From assembly GCF_001078705.1 (NCBI RefSeq), contig NZ_CDMW01000001.1, positions 377,106 to 441,105 on the forward strand: a DNA stretch of 64,000 nucleotides, written 5' to 3'. Positions within the stretch are counted from its first letter, which is position 1; the number at the start of each line of letters is the position of its first letter. Shown here piece by piece: positions 1 through 9,083 of the stretch. A program made the position numbers and the translations under genes. The notes beneath the pieces were generated by a model, which was not told the DNA's origin, did not search any database, and saw only the letters and a list, made by a program, of their open reading frames with translations. The DNA comes from Streptococcus sanguinis (GTDB taxonomy: Bacteria > Bacillota > Bacilli > Lactobacillales > Streptococcaceae).

Positions 1-1
1 T

Positions 2-649
2 GAATCAGGTTCAGGTAAGAGTACCATTGCCAAACTCATCTGCCGCTTTTTAAAGCCAGACCAAGGGGAGCTGACTCTACTGGGCCAGCCAGTCTCTGCC
101 TACAAGGATAGGGACTACTATGCTCGGGTCCAGTACATCGCCCAGCAGCCCCAGTCGACCTTTCATCCCAAGCGCAGCATTCAGCAGAGCCTAGAAGAGG
201 TCTGTCGAAACTTCTCTCTCTATCAGCAACCGTCAGATAGAAAGCAGGCCATCCATGACTTGCTGACTTCGGTCGGTCTGACACCTGAGCTTGCTCAGCG
301 GCTGCCGTATCAGCTGAGTGGAGGAGAATGCCAGCGGGCCGCCATTGCCCGTGCCCTGCTGATTAATCCTGATGTGCTTATCTGCGATGAAATCACCAGT
401 GCTCTGGATGTGACCGTTCAGTATGAGGTCATGCAGCTGCTGGCAGATATCAAGGAACGCTCGCAGACCTCCTTTCTCTTCATCTCACATGATATCGCTC
501 TGGTTAGCAATTTTGCTGAGGATTTAATCGTCCTCAAGGACGGAATCGTGCAAGAAAAGGGCAGCATGCGAGAGGTCGTCTCTGCTCCCAAGAGTGACTA
601 TACCAAGCTCTTGCTCAGTCAGTACAGGGAGGATAAAGATGAGGATTAA
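2..649 (+). CDS. ABC transporter ATP-binding protein, oligopeptide/nickel type (5' partial)
   Basis: The open frame runs in from the left edge, so the start lies outside the window. The first residues visible are the Walker A loop (ESGSGKST). A Q-loop region follows, then the signature LSGGE, Walker B (LICDEITSALD) and the H-loop (FISHD), which is the order of an OppF/DppF/NikE-type ATPase. It energises import by the permeases encoded at 1615 and 2603. Its stop overlaps the start of the next gene by 11 bases, so the genes are translationally coupled. The substrate cannot be read from an ATPase; peptide or metal-chelate are the usual cargoes of the family. Confidence 0.9.
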   Translation, partial: ESGSGKSTIAKLICRFLKPDQGELTLLGQPVSAYKDRDYYARVQYIAQQPQSTFHPKRSIQQSLEEVCRNFSLYQQPSDRKQAIHDLLTSVGLTPELAQRLPYQLSGGECQRAAIARALLINPDVLICDEITSALDVTVQYEVMQLLADIKERSQTSFLFISHDIALVSNFAEDLIVLKDGIVQEKGSMREVVSAPKSDYTKLLLSQYREDKDED

Positions 650-1622
650 GCAAGAACTAGACTCTATGGCTCCTTGCAGTAGCTATCAAGGCAGTCTGCC
701 CATCACAGATGAGCTGGCTATCCAGTACACTCTGCTCAAAGGACAGGCCTCCCAGCCCTTGCTGACCATCAGTGCTGCAGTCCATGGCTGCGAGTATGTA
801 GGGGTTAAAGCGCTGATGGACTTGGCGCATGAGTGGGACTTTAGCTTTCAAGGCTCTGTCCTCCTCCTGCATGCAGTCAATGTCAGCGGCTTCTGGGCTC
901 GGGAGACGACACTTGTACCTGAGGACGGCCTCAATCTGAACAGGATTTTTCAGGACCAAGAGCCAGTTTCCAGCCTCAGCTATCAGATTCGGTCTGTGAT
1001 TGAGAGCCAGGTTTTTAGCGTCAGTGATTTCCTCATTGACCTACACAGTGGCAATCGGGAAGAACTGCTGACCCCTCATGGTTACTATTCTCTGCGGGCA
1101 AATCCAGAGGTAATGGAGAAGTCCTATCAGATGCTGCAGGCTTCTGGGACACCGATTATCTACCAGTCTCAGGACCGCGGCAATCTTTATCACGCTGCCT
1201 CGGTGGACTATGGTTTGCCTAGCATCCTGCTGGAGCGGGGAGAAAACGGCACCTGTCTGCCAGAGGATGTGCTGGCCATGAAGGAGTCGGTCAAGCAAGT
1301 TGCGCGTTATCTTTTTGAAGGGACTATGCCCTATTATAAGCAGGCGCCGCTGATCTTTGACGACAGTTACTACCTGACCTGTCAGAGGTCGGGCTGCTGG
1401 ATGTGCTTTGTTCGGCCCAATCAAACAGTACAGGCTGGTCAGGTCATCGGTGAAATCTGTGATATTTATGGCAATATTTTAGAAAAGGTGACTGCCAAGG
1501 AAGACGGTCTGGTCCTCTACCAGAAAGCGACCTTGGTCGTCCACCAAGGCGAAGTGCTGTTGGCTGTAGCTAGCAAGAAGCCTGGAAGCTACCAGACATC
1601 TGAAAGGGAGGCGCATGATTAA
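639..1622 (+). CDS. AstE/aspartoacylase-like zinc metallohydrolase
   Basis: 327 residues from the ATG at 639, chosen because GGGAGG lies just upstream; longer in-frame starts lack a ribosome site. Zinc ligands of the M14-like succinylglutamate desuccinylase/aspartoacylase family are visible: H49-G-C-E52 and D134-L-H136, with an N-L-N-R segment at 99-102. The C-terminal part (about 250-327) is a beta-rich domain as in other members. The family cleaves N-acyl or peptide bonds of small amino-acid derivatives. The gene is embedded in an ABC importer operon, overlapping both neighbours, so it probably processes the imported ligand. No signal peptide is seen, so it should be cytoplasmic. Substrate unknown. 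Confidence 0.75.
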   Translation: MRIKQELDSMAPCSSYQGSLPITDELAIQYTLLKGQASQPLLTISAAVHGCEYVGVKALMDLAHEWDFSFQGSVLLLHAVNVSGFWARETTLVPEDGLNLNRIFQDQEPVSSLSYQIRSVIESQVFSVSDFLIDLHSGNREELLTPHGYYSLRANPEVMEKSYQMLQASGTPIIYQSQDRGNLYHAASVDYGLPSILLERGENGTCLPEDVLAMKESVKQVARYLFEGTMPYYKQAPLIFDDSYYLTCQRSGCWMCFVRPNQTVQAGQVIGEICDIYGNILEKVTAKEDGLVLYQKATLVVHQGEVLLAVASKKPGSYQTSEREAHD

Positions 1623-2610
1623 ATTTATTATCAAAACTATTCTGCAATTCGTCCTCATCCTGCTCTGCGTCAGCTTTATCTCCTTTTTACTGGTTTATCT
1701 AGCACCGGGAGATCCGGCTGAGAGCATCCTCAATGCTCAGGGCATTCCTTTTACCAAGGAACTGCTGGAAATCAAGCGGGCAGAGATGGGACTGAATGGC
1801 AGCTTTATGGAGCAATATCTGGCCTGGCTGGGCAGGATTGTCCATGGTGACTTTGGTGTGACCTATAATTCTGGAGCTTCGGTCTGGGAGCAGCTGGTTT
1901 TCTATTTTCCCAATACAGTCTACCTAGCTTTTTATACCCTGCTAGCGACTCTGGGGATTTCCCTGCCGACAGCTCTCTACACATCCTACCATGCTGGAAA
2001 GCCTATCGACCGCTTCCTGATGGCAGGTCTGGCCTTCCTGAATGCCATTCCTAGCTTTGTTATGGGAATTATCCTGATTCTGATCTTTTCCGTTCAGTTG
2101 CATTGGTTTCCCATTCAGGCAACGGCTAATGAGCTGGGCCTAGTCCTGCCAGTCATGACACTTGCCATGATTATGTCTACTCGCTATATCCCGCAGCTGC
2201 GAACTGCTTTGATAGAAGTGCTACATTCGCCAGAAGTCGAAGGTGCGCGAGGTCGGGGGATTCGAGAGGGACATATCCTACTGCATGATGTGATTTACAA
2301 TGTTCTGCCCTTTCTTCTGACCTTGGTCAGCCTTTCTCTGGGCTCGCTCTTAGGCGGTGTAGCTATTATCGAGCACCTCTTTTCCTGGCCAGGCATCGGT
2401 AAGATGCTGATTGGAGTAGTCGCCAAGCGGGATTATCCCCTTATTCAGGGGGCGGTTCTCTTTATCACAGCTGGTGTCTTGACTGTAAATCTAGTCTTTC
2501 AACTGCTCATGGTTTGGCTCAATCCTCGCATCCGACTGGCTCAGGAAAATCCCAAACTGCTACCGCGCGTGAAGAAACTAAAAGCAAGCAAGGAGGGTTC
2601 GTATGGATAA
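1615..2610 (+). CDS. ABC transporter permease, DppB/OppB type
   Basis: 331 residues with about six membrane segments, the first at 8-30. The N-terminal L-A-P-G-D-P motif and the loop E-x-x-F-x-W-P-G-I-G-(x) are typical of DppB/OppB/NikB permeases; the cytoplasmic EGARGRG stretch is the ATPase coupling helix. The start ATG overlaps the previous gene by eight bases behind a GGGAGG site. It pairs with the next permease to form the channel. Confidence 0.9.
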   Translation: MIKFIIKTILQFVLILLCVSFISFLLVYLAPGDPAESILNAQGIPFTKELLEIKRAEMGLNGSFMEQYLAWLGRIVHGDFGVTYNSGASVWEQLVFYFPNTVYLAFYTLLATLGISLPTALYTSYHAGKPIDRFLMAGLAFLNAIPSFVMGIILILIFSVQLHWFPIQATANELGLVLPVMTLAMIMSTRYIPQLRTALIEVLHSPEVEGARGRGIREGHILLHDVIYNVLPFLLTLVSLSLGSLLGGVAIIEHLFSWPGIGKMLIGVVAKRDYPLIQGAVLFITAGVLTVNLVFQLLMVWLNPRIRLAQENPKLLPRVKKLKASKEGSYG

Positions 2611-3412
2611 AAAAATCAATCGAAAACTCCTGATTTTGGGCGGTCTCATCGTCCTGGCCTTGGTCCTCTCCTCCTTGGCTCCTCGTCTCTTGGGTGACAG
2701 TTTGACCAAGGTCAATCTGGGACAAGCCCTGCAAGGACCGAGCAGCAGTGAATGGTTCGGAACGGACGCTCTGGGTCGGTCTGTCTTTGCGCGTGCAGTA
2801 AGCGGAGGTGCGGAAACAGTCCTACCAGCCCTGATGATTCTAATGCTGATTGCGGCGGTGGGCTCCTTTATCGGGGTGACTAGCGCCTTCATCGGCGGGA
2901 AATTCGACCAGTTCATCTTGCTGGTTATCACGGCCTTTCAGGCTTTTCCATCCATCATTCTGGTCATTGCCATCGTCAGTATCTTGGGCATCGGCCTCCA
3001 GCAAACCCTCATCGCTATCTGCTTGACAGCCTGGACCAAGTATGCCTACCTGATGCGTTCCATGACCCTGCAGCTGAAAAATGAACCCTATATCCAGTCC
3101 TCTAAAATGTATGGCAATAGTTTTTGGACAACTCTGAAAAACTATTATTTTCCCAGTCTTTTTCCGCAGATTCTGACGACCATGAGCTTTGACATCAGCA
3201 CCATTATCATGGAAATCGCTGGTCTCAGCTTTGTCGGATTGGGAGCTCAGGCACCGTCGCCTGAGTGGGGAGCCATGATCAATGACGGCCGGATTTACAT
3301 TCAGGAAGCCCCTTGGATTGTGGTCTTTCCTTGTATCTTGCTGATTTTGACCATTCTCCTCTTTACCAAGTTCGGGGATGTTCTCAACAGCAAGTACAAT
3401 CGCATGAGTTGA
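2603..3412 (+). CDS. ABC transporter permease, DppC/OppC type
   Basis: 269 residues, several membrane helices, with the DppC-family motif F-G-T-D-A-L-G-R near residue 50 and the C-terminal G-L-G-A-Q-x-P-x-P-E-W-G loop. It overlaps the preceding permease by eight bases. Together with the upstream permease and the ATPase(s) at the left edge it makes one complete importer. The binding protein could be the NikA-like lipoprotein at 3506 or a gene to the left of the window. Confidence 0.9.
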   Translation: MDKKINRKLLILGGLIVLALVLSSLAPRLLGDSLTKVNLGQALQGPSSSEWFGTDALGRSVFARAVSGGAETVLPALMILMLIAAVGSFIGVTSAFIGGKFDQFILLVITAFQAFPSIILVIAIVSILGIGLQQTLIAICLTAWTKYAYLMRSMTLQLKNEPYIQSSKMYGNSFWTTLKNYYFPSLFPQILTTMSFDISTIIMEIAGLSFVGLGAQAPSPEWGAMINDGRIYIQEAPWIVVFPCILLILTILLFTKFGDVLNSKYNRMS

Positions 3413-3505
3413 TCATCAAAAAATCAACAGCTAAAAAAATGCAGCCTCCTGTCTCTTGGGACTGCAAACAAAAAAATATGAATACAAGAAAGTGATTCAA
3501 TAAAA

Positions 3506-5113
3506 ATGAGAAAAAAATTATTTTTATTAGTTGTCCTCTTGCTGCCTTTATTCTTGGTAGCCTGCCAGCAAAACTCAAACTCTTCCCAACAGGTCAATGA
3601 GAAAGACAAACTCACTATGGTCTGGGGCGAAGACTTTGGGGATGTCAATCCTCACCGCTACAATCCAGACCAATTTGTCATTCAGGATATGGTCTATGAA
3701 GGCCTTGTCCGCTATGGTGACAATGGGAAAATCGAGCCAGCCTTGGCAGAAAGCTGGGATATTAGTGAAGATGGTAAAACCTATACCTTCAAGCTGAGAA
3801 AGGCAAAATTCTCAGACGACTCTGACTTTAATGCAGAGAATGTCAAACGCAATTTCGATACAGTCTTTTCAGAGGAAAATAAGAAAAACCACACTTGGTT
3901 TGACTTTACCAACCAACTGGAAAGCTACCGAGTTGTCGATGAGCATACCTTTGAAATCAAGCTCAAACAAGCTTACAGTGCGACTCTCTATGATTTATCA
4001 ATGATTCGTCCGATCCGCTTCGTAGCTGATGCGGCCTTCCCTGACGGAGATGACACAACTAAGGATAACCTCAAAAAGCCAATCGGAACTGGTCAATGGG
4101 TTGTCAAAGACAAGAAGGCAAATGAGTACATCACCTTTGTCCGTAATGAAAATTACTGGGGTGAAAAGCCTAAATTGAAAGAAGTAACGGTCAAGATTAT
4201 CCCAGATCCACAAACCCGTGCTTTGGAGTTTGAGTCTGGAAATGTAGACTTGCTCTATGGAAATGGCGTTATCGGTTTGGATAACTTTGCCAAGTATGCC
4301 AAGGATGACAAGTACACGACAGATGTATCTCAGCCAATGTCCAGCCGCCTCATGCTCTTGAATGCCAAGCAAGAAATCTTCAAAGACAAGACTGTCCGTC
4401 AGGCGATGAACCATGCGGTTGATAAGAAGTCTATCGCGAAAGACATTTTCCGCGGAACAGAAACACCAGCTGATACTATCTTCTCTAAGTCTACACCGCA
4501 CTCTGATGCCAATATCACTCCGTATGAGTATGATATCGAGCTGGCTGAAAAGATGCTGGACCAAGCAGGCTGGAAGAAGGGCTCTGACGGTATCCGTGAA
4601 AAAGACGGCAAGAAATTAAGCCTAAATGTTCCTTATATTTCGTCTAAGGCGACAGACAAGGACTTGGTTGAGTACTTCCAAGGCGAATGGAAGAAAATCG
4701 GAATTGACGTTCAGCTCAAAGCTATGGAAGAAGATGACTATTGGGAAAATATTAAGACTGGCGACTTTGATTTGATGCTGACCTTCTCTTGGGGAGCACC
4801 TTGGGATCCGCATGCTTGGATGACTGCCCTGACTTCACCAGCTGACCATGGTCACCCAGAAAATGTTGCCCTAGAAGCTCTGCCATCTAAGTCAGAAATG
4901 GACAGCATTATCAAGGCGACTCTGGTTGAGCCAGACGAAGCAAAAGTTGATGAAGGTTATAAGAAAGTTCTCACTATGCTCCATGATGAAGCTATCTATA
5001 TCCCAATCACTTACCAATCTGTTGTCTCTGTCTATCGCAAGGGAGAACTTGATGGCATGCGCTTTGCTCCAGAAGAAAATGCCTTCCCACTGCGCTATAT
5101 TGAGAAAAAATAA
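3506..5113 (+). CDS. nikA: NikA-like substrate-binding lipoprotein (SBP_5 family)
   Basis: 535 residues. A lipoprotein signal ends in L-V-A-C with the acylated Cys at 20. Several blocks recall E. coli NikA: N-P-H near residue 50, FVRNENYWGEKP near 212, IIPDPQTRALEFESGNVDLLYGN near 230-250, and WGAPWDPHAW near 430, which includes the Trp and a nearby His involved in nickel-chelate binding in NikA. NikA binds Ni2+ as a histidine complex; related proteins bind cobalt, heme or peptides. The gene sits between two permease pairs, so it may serve either. The start has only weak SD-like AAG upstream. I am confident of the family and less so of the metal. Confidence 0.8.
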   Translation: MRKKLFLLVVLLLPLFLVACQQNSNSSQQVNEKDKLTMVWGEDFGDVNPHRYNPDQFVIQDMVYEGLVRYGDNGKIEPALAESWDISEDGKTYTFKLRKAKFSDDSDFNAENVKRNFDTVFSEENKKNHTWFDFTNQLESYRVVDEHTFEIKLKQAYSATLYDLSMIRPIRFVADAAFPDGDDTTKDNLKKPIGTGQWVVKDKKANEYITFVRNENYWGEKPKLKEVTVKIIPDPQTRALEFESGNVDLLYGNGVIGLDNFAKYAKDDKYTTDVSQPMSSRLMLLNAKQEIFKDKTVRQAMNHAVDKKSIAKDIFRGTETPADTIFSKSTPHSDANITPYEYDIELAEKMLDQAGWKKGSDGIREKDGKKLSLNVPYISSKATDKDLVEYFQGEWKKIGIDVQLKAMEEDDYWENIKTGDFDLMLTFSWGAPWDPHAWMTALTSPADHGHPENVALEALPSKSEMDSIIKATLVEPDEAKVDEGYKKVLTMLHDEAIYIPITYQSVVSVYRKGELDGMRFAPEENAFPLRYIEKK

Positions 5114-5144
5114 AAGCTAACTTCATACATACAAATTTGCATAT

Positions 5145-5195
5145 AAAGGGAGTAGTGCTGCCAAGGTTAAAAACTTAGCAGCCGCCCCTTTTCTT
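5145..5195 (+). terminator. Hairpin with T-rich tail between nikA and nikB
   Basis: AAAGGG (5145-5150) pairs with CCCTTT, and GCTGC pairs with GCAGC inside it. The hairpin is followed by TTTCTTTT. It lies directly before nikB, which has no clear Shine-Dalgarno sequence, so it may partially terminate transcription and keep the binding protein in excess over the membrane components. Confidence 0.6.
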
Positions 5196-5204
5196 TTAAG
5201 AAAT

Positions 5205-6146
5205 ATGAAAAAAGATTTATTTAAAACAATAGTTTCTCTCTTTGCTGCCCTCTTGATGATTTCAGTATTGACCTTTCTCTTGGCCAAGCTGTCCTCGGCG
5301 GATCAAGCAGAAAACTATTTAAGAATATCTAAGATTCAAGTGACTCCTCAATCCTTGGAAAAAGCCAGAGAATATCTGGGACTCAATCAACCTTGGCCCC
5401 AGCAGTATCTAGGCTGGCTGACTAAGGCTCTTCGTGGGGATTTTGGGACATCTTATCTATTAAAGGTTCCTGTCCTGCCCCTGGTGTTGGAGCGTTTCCA
5501 GTCCACCCTTTCTCTGGGCTTGACTTCCTTTGCCCTCATTTTGCTTACGTCTATTCCTTTGGGAATTTTTAGTGCAGTCTACAAGGGTTCTCTCTTTGAT
5601 AAGGTCAATCGCTTTCTATCCTTTTCCAGCGTTTCCATGCCCAGCTTTTGGCTAGGTTACATGCTGATTGTGGTTTTTGCTGTTCAGCTCAGATGGCTGC
5701 CAGTTTCGGGCAAGCAGGATTTTAGCAGCTTGATTCTTCCCAGTCTGACCCTTAGTATGTCATTGATTGGCCAATATACCGCCTTGATCCGTAAGGCCGT
5801 GATAGAACAGATGAAGAGTGTCCATGTTGAAAATGCCCTCCTGCGCGGAGTCAGCAAGTTCTTCCTGGTCAAGAATCATCTCTTGAGAAATTCCCTGCCA
5901 GCCATTGCGACAGGCCTGAGCCTGACCTTGGTCTATCTTCTGACAGGCTCCTTGATTGTCGAAGAAGTCTTCTCTTGGAATGGTGTCGGCTCTCTCTTTG
6001 TAGATGCTTTGCAGGCTGTGGATCTACCCATCATCCAGTGCTGTATGCTTTTATTTGGCCTATTATTCTTGGGAAATAATATTCTAACCCAGCAGCTGAC
6101 GCTCTGGATCGACCCTAGAGTCAGAAAAAGGAGGAGCAATGTCTAA
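5205..6146 (+). CDS. nikB: ABC transporter permease, NikB type
   Basis: 313 residues with an N-terminal membrane helix and five or more further helices. The block Y-L-G-L-N-x-P-W-P-x-Q-Y and G-D-F-G-T-S around residue 85 are NikB/DppB hallmarks, as is E-E-V-F-S-W-N-G-V-G in the last third. It overlaps nikC by eight bases. The start follows a hairpin closely and lacks a strong ribosome site, so translation may be inefficient. Confidence 0.85.
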   Translation: MKKDLFKTIVSLFAALLMISVLTFLLAKLSSADQAENYLRISKIQVTPQSLEKAREYLGLNQPWPQQYLGWLTKALRGDFGTSYLLKVPVLPLVLERFQSTLSLGLTSFALILLTSIPLGIFSAVYKGSLFDKVNRFLSFSSVSMPSFWLGYMLIVVFAVQLRWLPVSGKQDFSSLILPSLTLSMSLIGQYTALIRKAVIEQMKSVHVENALLRGVSKFFLVKNHLLRNSLPAIATGLSLTLVYLLTGSLIVEEVFSWNGVGSLFVDALQAVDLPIIQCCMLLFGLLFLGNNILTQQLTLWIDPRVRKRRSNV

Positions 6147-6945
6147 ACGATTTATATTTTCAAGTGTCATTTTGCTGGCCCTCTTCATCTGCGCTCTCTT
6201 TGCACCCTATCTATCCTCTTTTGATCCTCAGCATGTAGAGATTTCAAATAAACTGATGCCACCTGATGCTGTTCATATATTGGGAACGGATCAGCTGGGC
6301 AGAGACATCTTGTCTCGTCTGCTTCATGGAGCCCGATACTCCCTCTTCTTATCCCTGACCATCAGTCTGCTGGAAGTGGTCATCGGTGTGGCAGTCGGCT
6401 TGCTGATTGGATGGTACCAAGGAAAGGCTGAAGCGACCTTCTTATGGTTTGCAAATGTCATTTCTGCCTTTCCTAGCTTCCTGCTCTCTCTAGCTACAGT
6501 TGGGATATTAGGACAGGGAATGACCAATATGATTTTAGCCATTGTTATCATAGAGTGGGTCTACTATGCAAGGGTGACGGCCAATCTGGTCAAGAGTGCC
6601 AAGGAGGAAGCCTATGTCATTTCTGCCCAGACCATGGGACTCTCTCAGATTCATATTCTCAAAACTCATATCCTGCCCTTTATCTACAAGCCTATTTTGA
6701 TTATCGTGCTCATGAATATCGGGAATATCATTCTCATGATTTCTGGCTTTTCCTTTCTGGGAATCGGTGTCCAGCCCAACATTACCGAGTGGGGTATGAT
6801 GCTGCATGATGCTAGAAGCCATTTTCAAACGGCAACTTGGATGATGCTGGCGCCCGGACTGGCTATCTTTCTGACTGTGGTCGCCTTTAATCTATTTGCT
6901 GAATGCTTTGAAGAGAAAGGCTGGAAACAGATATGGAAAAAATAG
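6139..6945 (+). CDS. nikC: ABC transporter permease, NikC type
   Basis: 268 residues. G-T-D-Q-L-G-R-D at about 51-58 and F-L-G-I-G-V-Q-P-N-x-x-E-W-G near the C-terminus are diagnostic of NikC/DppC permeases. The start is coupled to nikB behind AAAGGAGG. It forms the channel with NikB. Confidence 0.87.
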   Translation: MSKRFIFSSVILLALFICALFAPYLSSFDPQHVEISNKLMPPDAVHILGTDQLGRDILSRLLHGARYSLFLSLTISLLEVVIGVAVGLLIGWYQGKAEATFLWFANVISAFPSFLLSLATVGILGQGMTNMILAIVIIEWVYYARVTANLVKSAKEEAYVISAQTMGLSQIHILKTHILPFIYKPILIIVLMNIGNIILMISGFSFLGIGVQPNITEWGMMLHDARSHFQTATWMMLAPGLAIFLTVVAFNLFAECFEEKGWKQIWKK

Positions 6946-7724
6946 CAGTAAAGCAACTGACAGCCCAGATTGAGGGAAAGACCATTCTGCAGGACATCAG
7001 CTTTGAAGTGGAGGCGGGTCAGTCTCTGGTCATCATTGGGGGGAGTGGTTCTGGCAAAACCCTCTTAACCAAGATATTGATTGGCCAACTGCCTTCATCC
7101 TTGAGCATGCAAGGTGAAGTTCACTATGGCTCTATGTATCTGGAGCGAAATTCTCTCAAAGCTTGGCAGCAGCTACGAGGCAGTCAAGTGGCCTATATGT
7201 CTCAAAATCCGATGGCTATGTTCAATCCTTTTCAAACCATTCAAAGCCATTTTTGGGAAACCCTGCGCAGCCATAGCAAGATTTCAAAGAGCGCTTGTCT
7301 GACTAAGGCAGTAGCTTCTATGAAGGAGGTCAGACTGGGAGAGCCGGAAGAACTTTTGAAGAAATATCCTTTTGAGCTCAGCGGCGGTATGCTGCAGCGG
7401 GTCATGCTGGCTATCTTGCTTTGCCTAGAGCCAGAGACCATCATTTTGGATGAGCCTACTTCGGCGCTGGACATCCACAATCGAGAGCAGATTATCCTTA
7501 TCTTAAAGGAGCAGCTGGCTAAAGGAAAGACCCTCATCACAGTAACACATGACTATCATTTAGCGCGAGAGCTGGGAGGCAAGATGCTTGTCATGTATCA
7601 GGGGGCCATCATGGAGGAAGGGCAAGTGGACAAGCTCCTCGAAAATCCTTCGCAACCCTATAGCCAAGACCTTATCTTAGGAAATCCATACGAACGGTTG
7701 GTGAGACAAGATGCTGGAATGTAG
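6933..7724 (+). CDS. nikD: ABC transporter ATPase, NikD type
   Basis: 263 residues. Walker A is GGSGSGKT near residue 35, the signature LSGGM near 150, Walker B I-I-L-D-E-P-T-S-A-L-D, and H-loop T-V-T-H-D. The LSGGM variant and the size match NikD/DppD ATPases. It overlaps both nikC and the next gene by about 13 bases, so nikBCDE is one tightly coupled block. Confidence 0.85.
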   Translation: MEKIAVKQLTAQIEGKTILQDISFEVEAGQSLVIIGGSGSGKTLLTKILIGQLPSSLSMQGEVHYGSMYLERNSLKAWQQLRGSQVAYMSQNPMAMFNPFQTIQSHFWETLRSHSKISKSACLTKAVASMKEVRLGEPEELLKKYPFELSGGMLQRVMLAILLCLEPETIILDEPTSALDIHNREQIILILKEQLAKGKTLITVTHDYHLARELGGKMLVMYQGAIMEEGQVDKLLENPSQPYSQDLILGNPYERLVRQDAGM

Positions 7725-8403
7725 ACATGTTTTTAAAAAATTCGATGGTAAAATGGTTGTCAAAGACTGTAACTTCTCTGTCCAGAAGGGTGAAATTATC
7801 GGCCTGATGGGCGAGAGCGGCAGTGGCAAGAGCACACTGGCGAAATTGCTGCTTGGCCTAGAAAAACCTAGTCAGGGTGAGATCCTGCTGGATGGCCAGC
7901 CCTACTCAGTCAAAAAGTCAGGTGTAAGAATCTTGCTGGTTTTTCAGGACTCTCTTCATTCGGTCAATCCGCACTTTACAGTCGAGCAGGTCTTGACAGA
8001 GGCTCTGCCAAAGGATGTGGCTAGAGAAGAGATAGAAGCCATTCTAGAAGACGTCGGTCTAGACAAAAGCTTTCTGAGTCAGCTGGCACGCCAGCTCAGT
8101 GGCGGCCAGCTCCAACGGATTTGTATCGCTCGCGGTCTGCTCTTGAAGCCAGATATTCTCATCTTTGATGAGGCTCTGAGCGGTCTGGATCCCATTGTTC
8201 AAGGCAGGTTGTTACGCCTCCTGTATGATTTGTGGGAGAAATACCAGCTGACCTATGTCTTCATCTCTCATGACTTCAAGCTGAGCTATGCGCTTTGCCA
8301 CCGGATTTTGGTCATGGCAGACGGGGAAATCGTTGACGAGATAAAGGATTTTGCGCTTCCTATCCAGGCTCGTCACCCTGTGACAAAAAAGTTGATAGGC
8401 TAG
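7711..8403 (+). CDS. nikE: ABC transporter ATPase, NikE type
   Basis: 230 residues with Walker A GESGSGKST near 36, signature LSGGQ near 130, Walker B ILIFDEALSGLD, and H-loop FISHD. It is shorter than OppF-type ATPases because it lacks the C-terminal oligopeptide extension, as expected for NikE. It is the last gene of the nik block; about 70 bases separate it from an unrelated gene. Confidence 0.85.
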   Translation: MLECRHVFKKFDGKMVVKDCNFSVQKGEIIGLMGESGSGKSTLAKLLLGLEKPSQGEILLDGQPYSVKKSGVRILLVFQDSLHSVNPHFTVEQVLTEALPKDVAREEIEAILEDVGLDKSFLSQLARQLSGGQLQRICIARGLLLKPDILIFDEALSGLDPIVQGRLLRLLYDLWEKYQLTYVFISHDFKLSYALCHRILVMADGEIVDEIKDFALPIQARHPVTKKLIG

Positions 8404-8472
8404 TAGGAAATTTTAGCTGACAAATAGCTCAGTTAGCTGATTAATCTTAAAATTTAACATAAAGGAACATAT

Positions 8473-9048
8473 ATGAAACGTACTTTTGAAACGAGAAAAC
8501 TTTACTTCGGCTTTCCAGTCTTCTTTTTAGGCTATAAGGACGATGTGCACGGCTATAATATTTCAACCTCAAGCTCGGTTTATTCCTTGGGCAGCATGAT
8601 GGTTATTGCCATGCGTACCAAGGGAAATGCCATTACAGAGATTACCAAGCACCAGCAATTCACAGTCAATGTCCCAGAGAAGGATTTGACCAGAGAGTCT
8701 GAGATTGCTGGCTTCAACAGCCGCAAGGACAAGTTTGCCTTAACTGGTCTTAGCTACACAATCGGCGAGACCGTGGATGCTCCGCTTGTAGACCAGTGCC
8801 CTGTGTCCATTGAGTGTCAGGTGCTGGATATGGTCGAATGCGGTGCCTTGACCAATGTCATCGCCCGTGTCACTCGGCGCGTGGTTGATGAAGACTTGAT
8901 TGATGAGAATGATGCTTTCCGCAGTGACCGTTTTTCTCCTATCAGCTACATGGGAGACGGAGATGGCCGGCTTTACCGCTATTTCAGCGACGAGTCAGTC
9001 AAGATGGGCTCCATTATCAAAGAAATCCGCAAACAAGAAGAAAAATAA
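8473..9048 (+). CDS. Flavin reductase-like (FMN-binding split barrel) protein
   Basis: 191 residues behind AAAGGAAC. The overall layout, with N-terminal strand F-G-F-P-V, a central T-S-S-S-V-Y-S-L-G-S-M segment and H-x-x-F-T-V-N-V-P, fits the flavin reductase/split-barrel family, whose members bind FMN and reduce flavin or use it as cofactor. The partner enzyme is unknown. It ends in a strong bidirectional terminator shared with queG. Confidence 0.65.
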   Translation: MKRTFETRKLYFGFPVFFLGYKDDVHGYNISTSSSVYSLGSMMVIAMRTKGNAITEITKHQQFTVNVPEKDLTRESEIAGFNSRKDKFALTGLSYTIGETVDAPLVDQCPVSIECQVLDMVECGALTNVIARVTRRVVDEDLIDENDAFRSDRFSPISYMGDGDGRLYRYFSDESVKMGSIIKEIRKQEEK

Positions 9049-9050
9049 AG

Positions 9051-9083
9051 AAACCGCTGAGATTTGAAGAATCTCGGCGGTTT
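9051..9083. terminator. Bidirectional intrinsic terminator
   Basis: A 14-bp stem, AAACCGCTGAGATT with AATCTCGGCGGTTT, one G-U pair. T-rich on both sides, between convergent genes; it overlaps the stop codon of queG. Confidence 0.9.
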
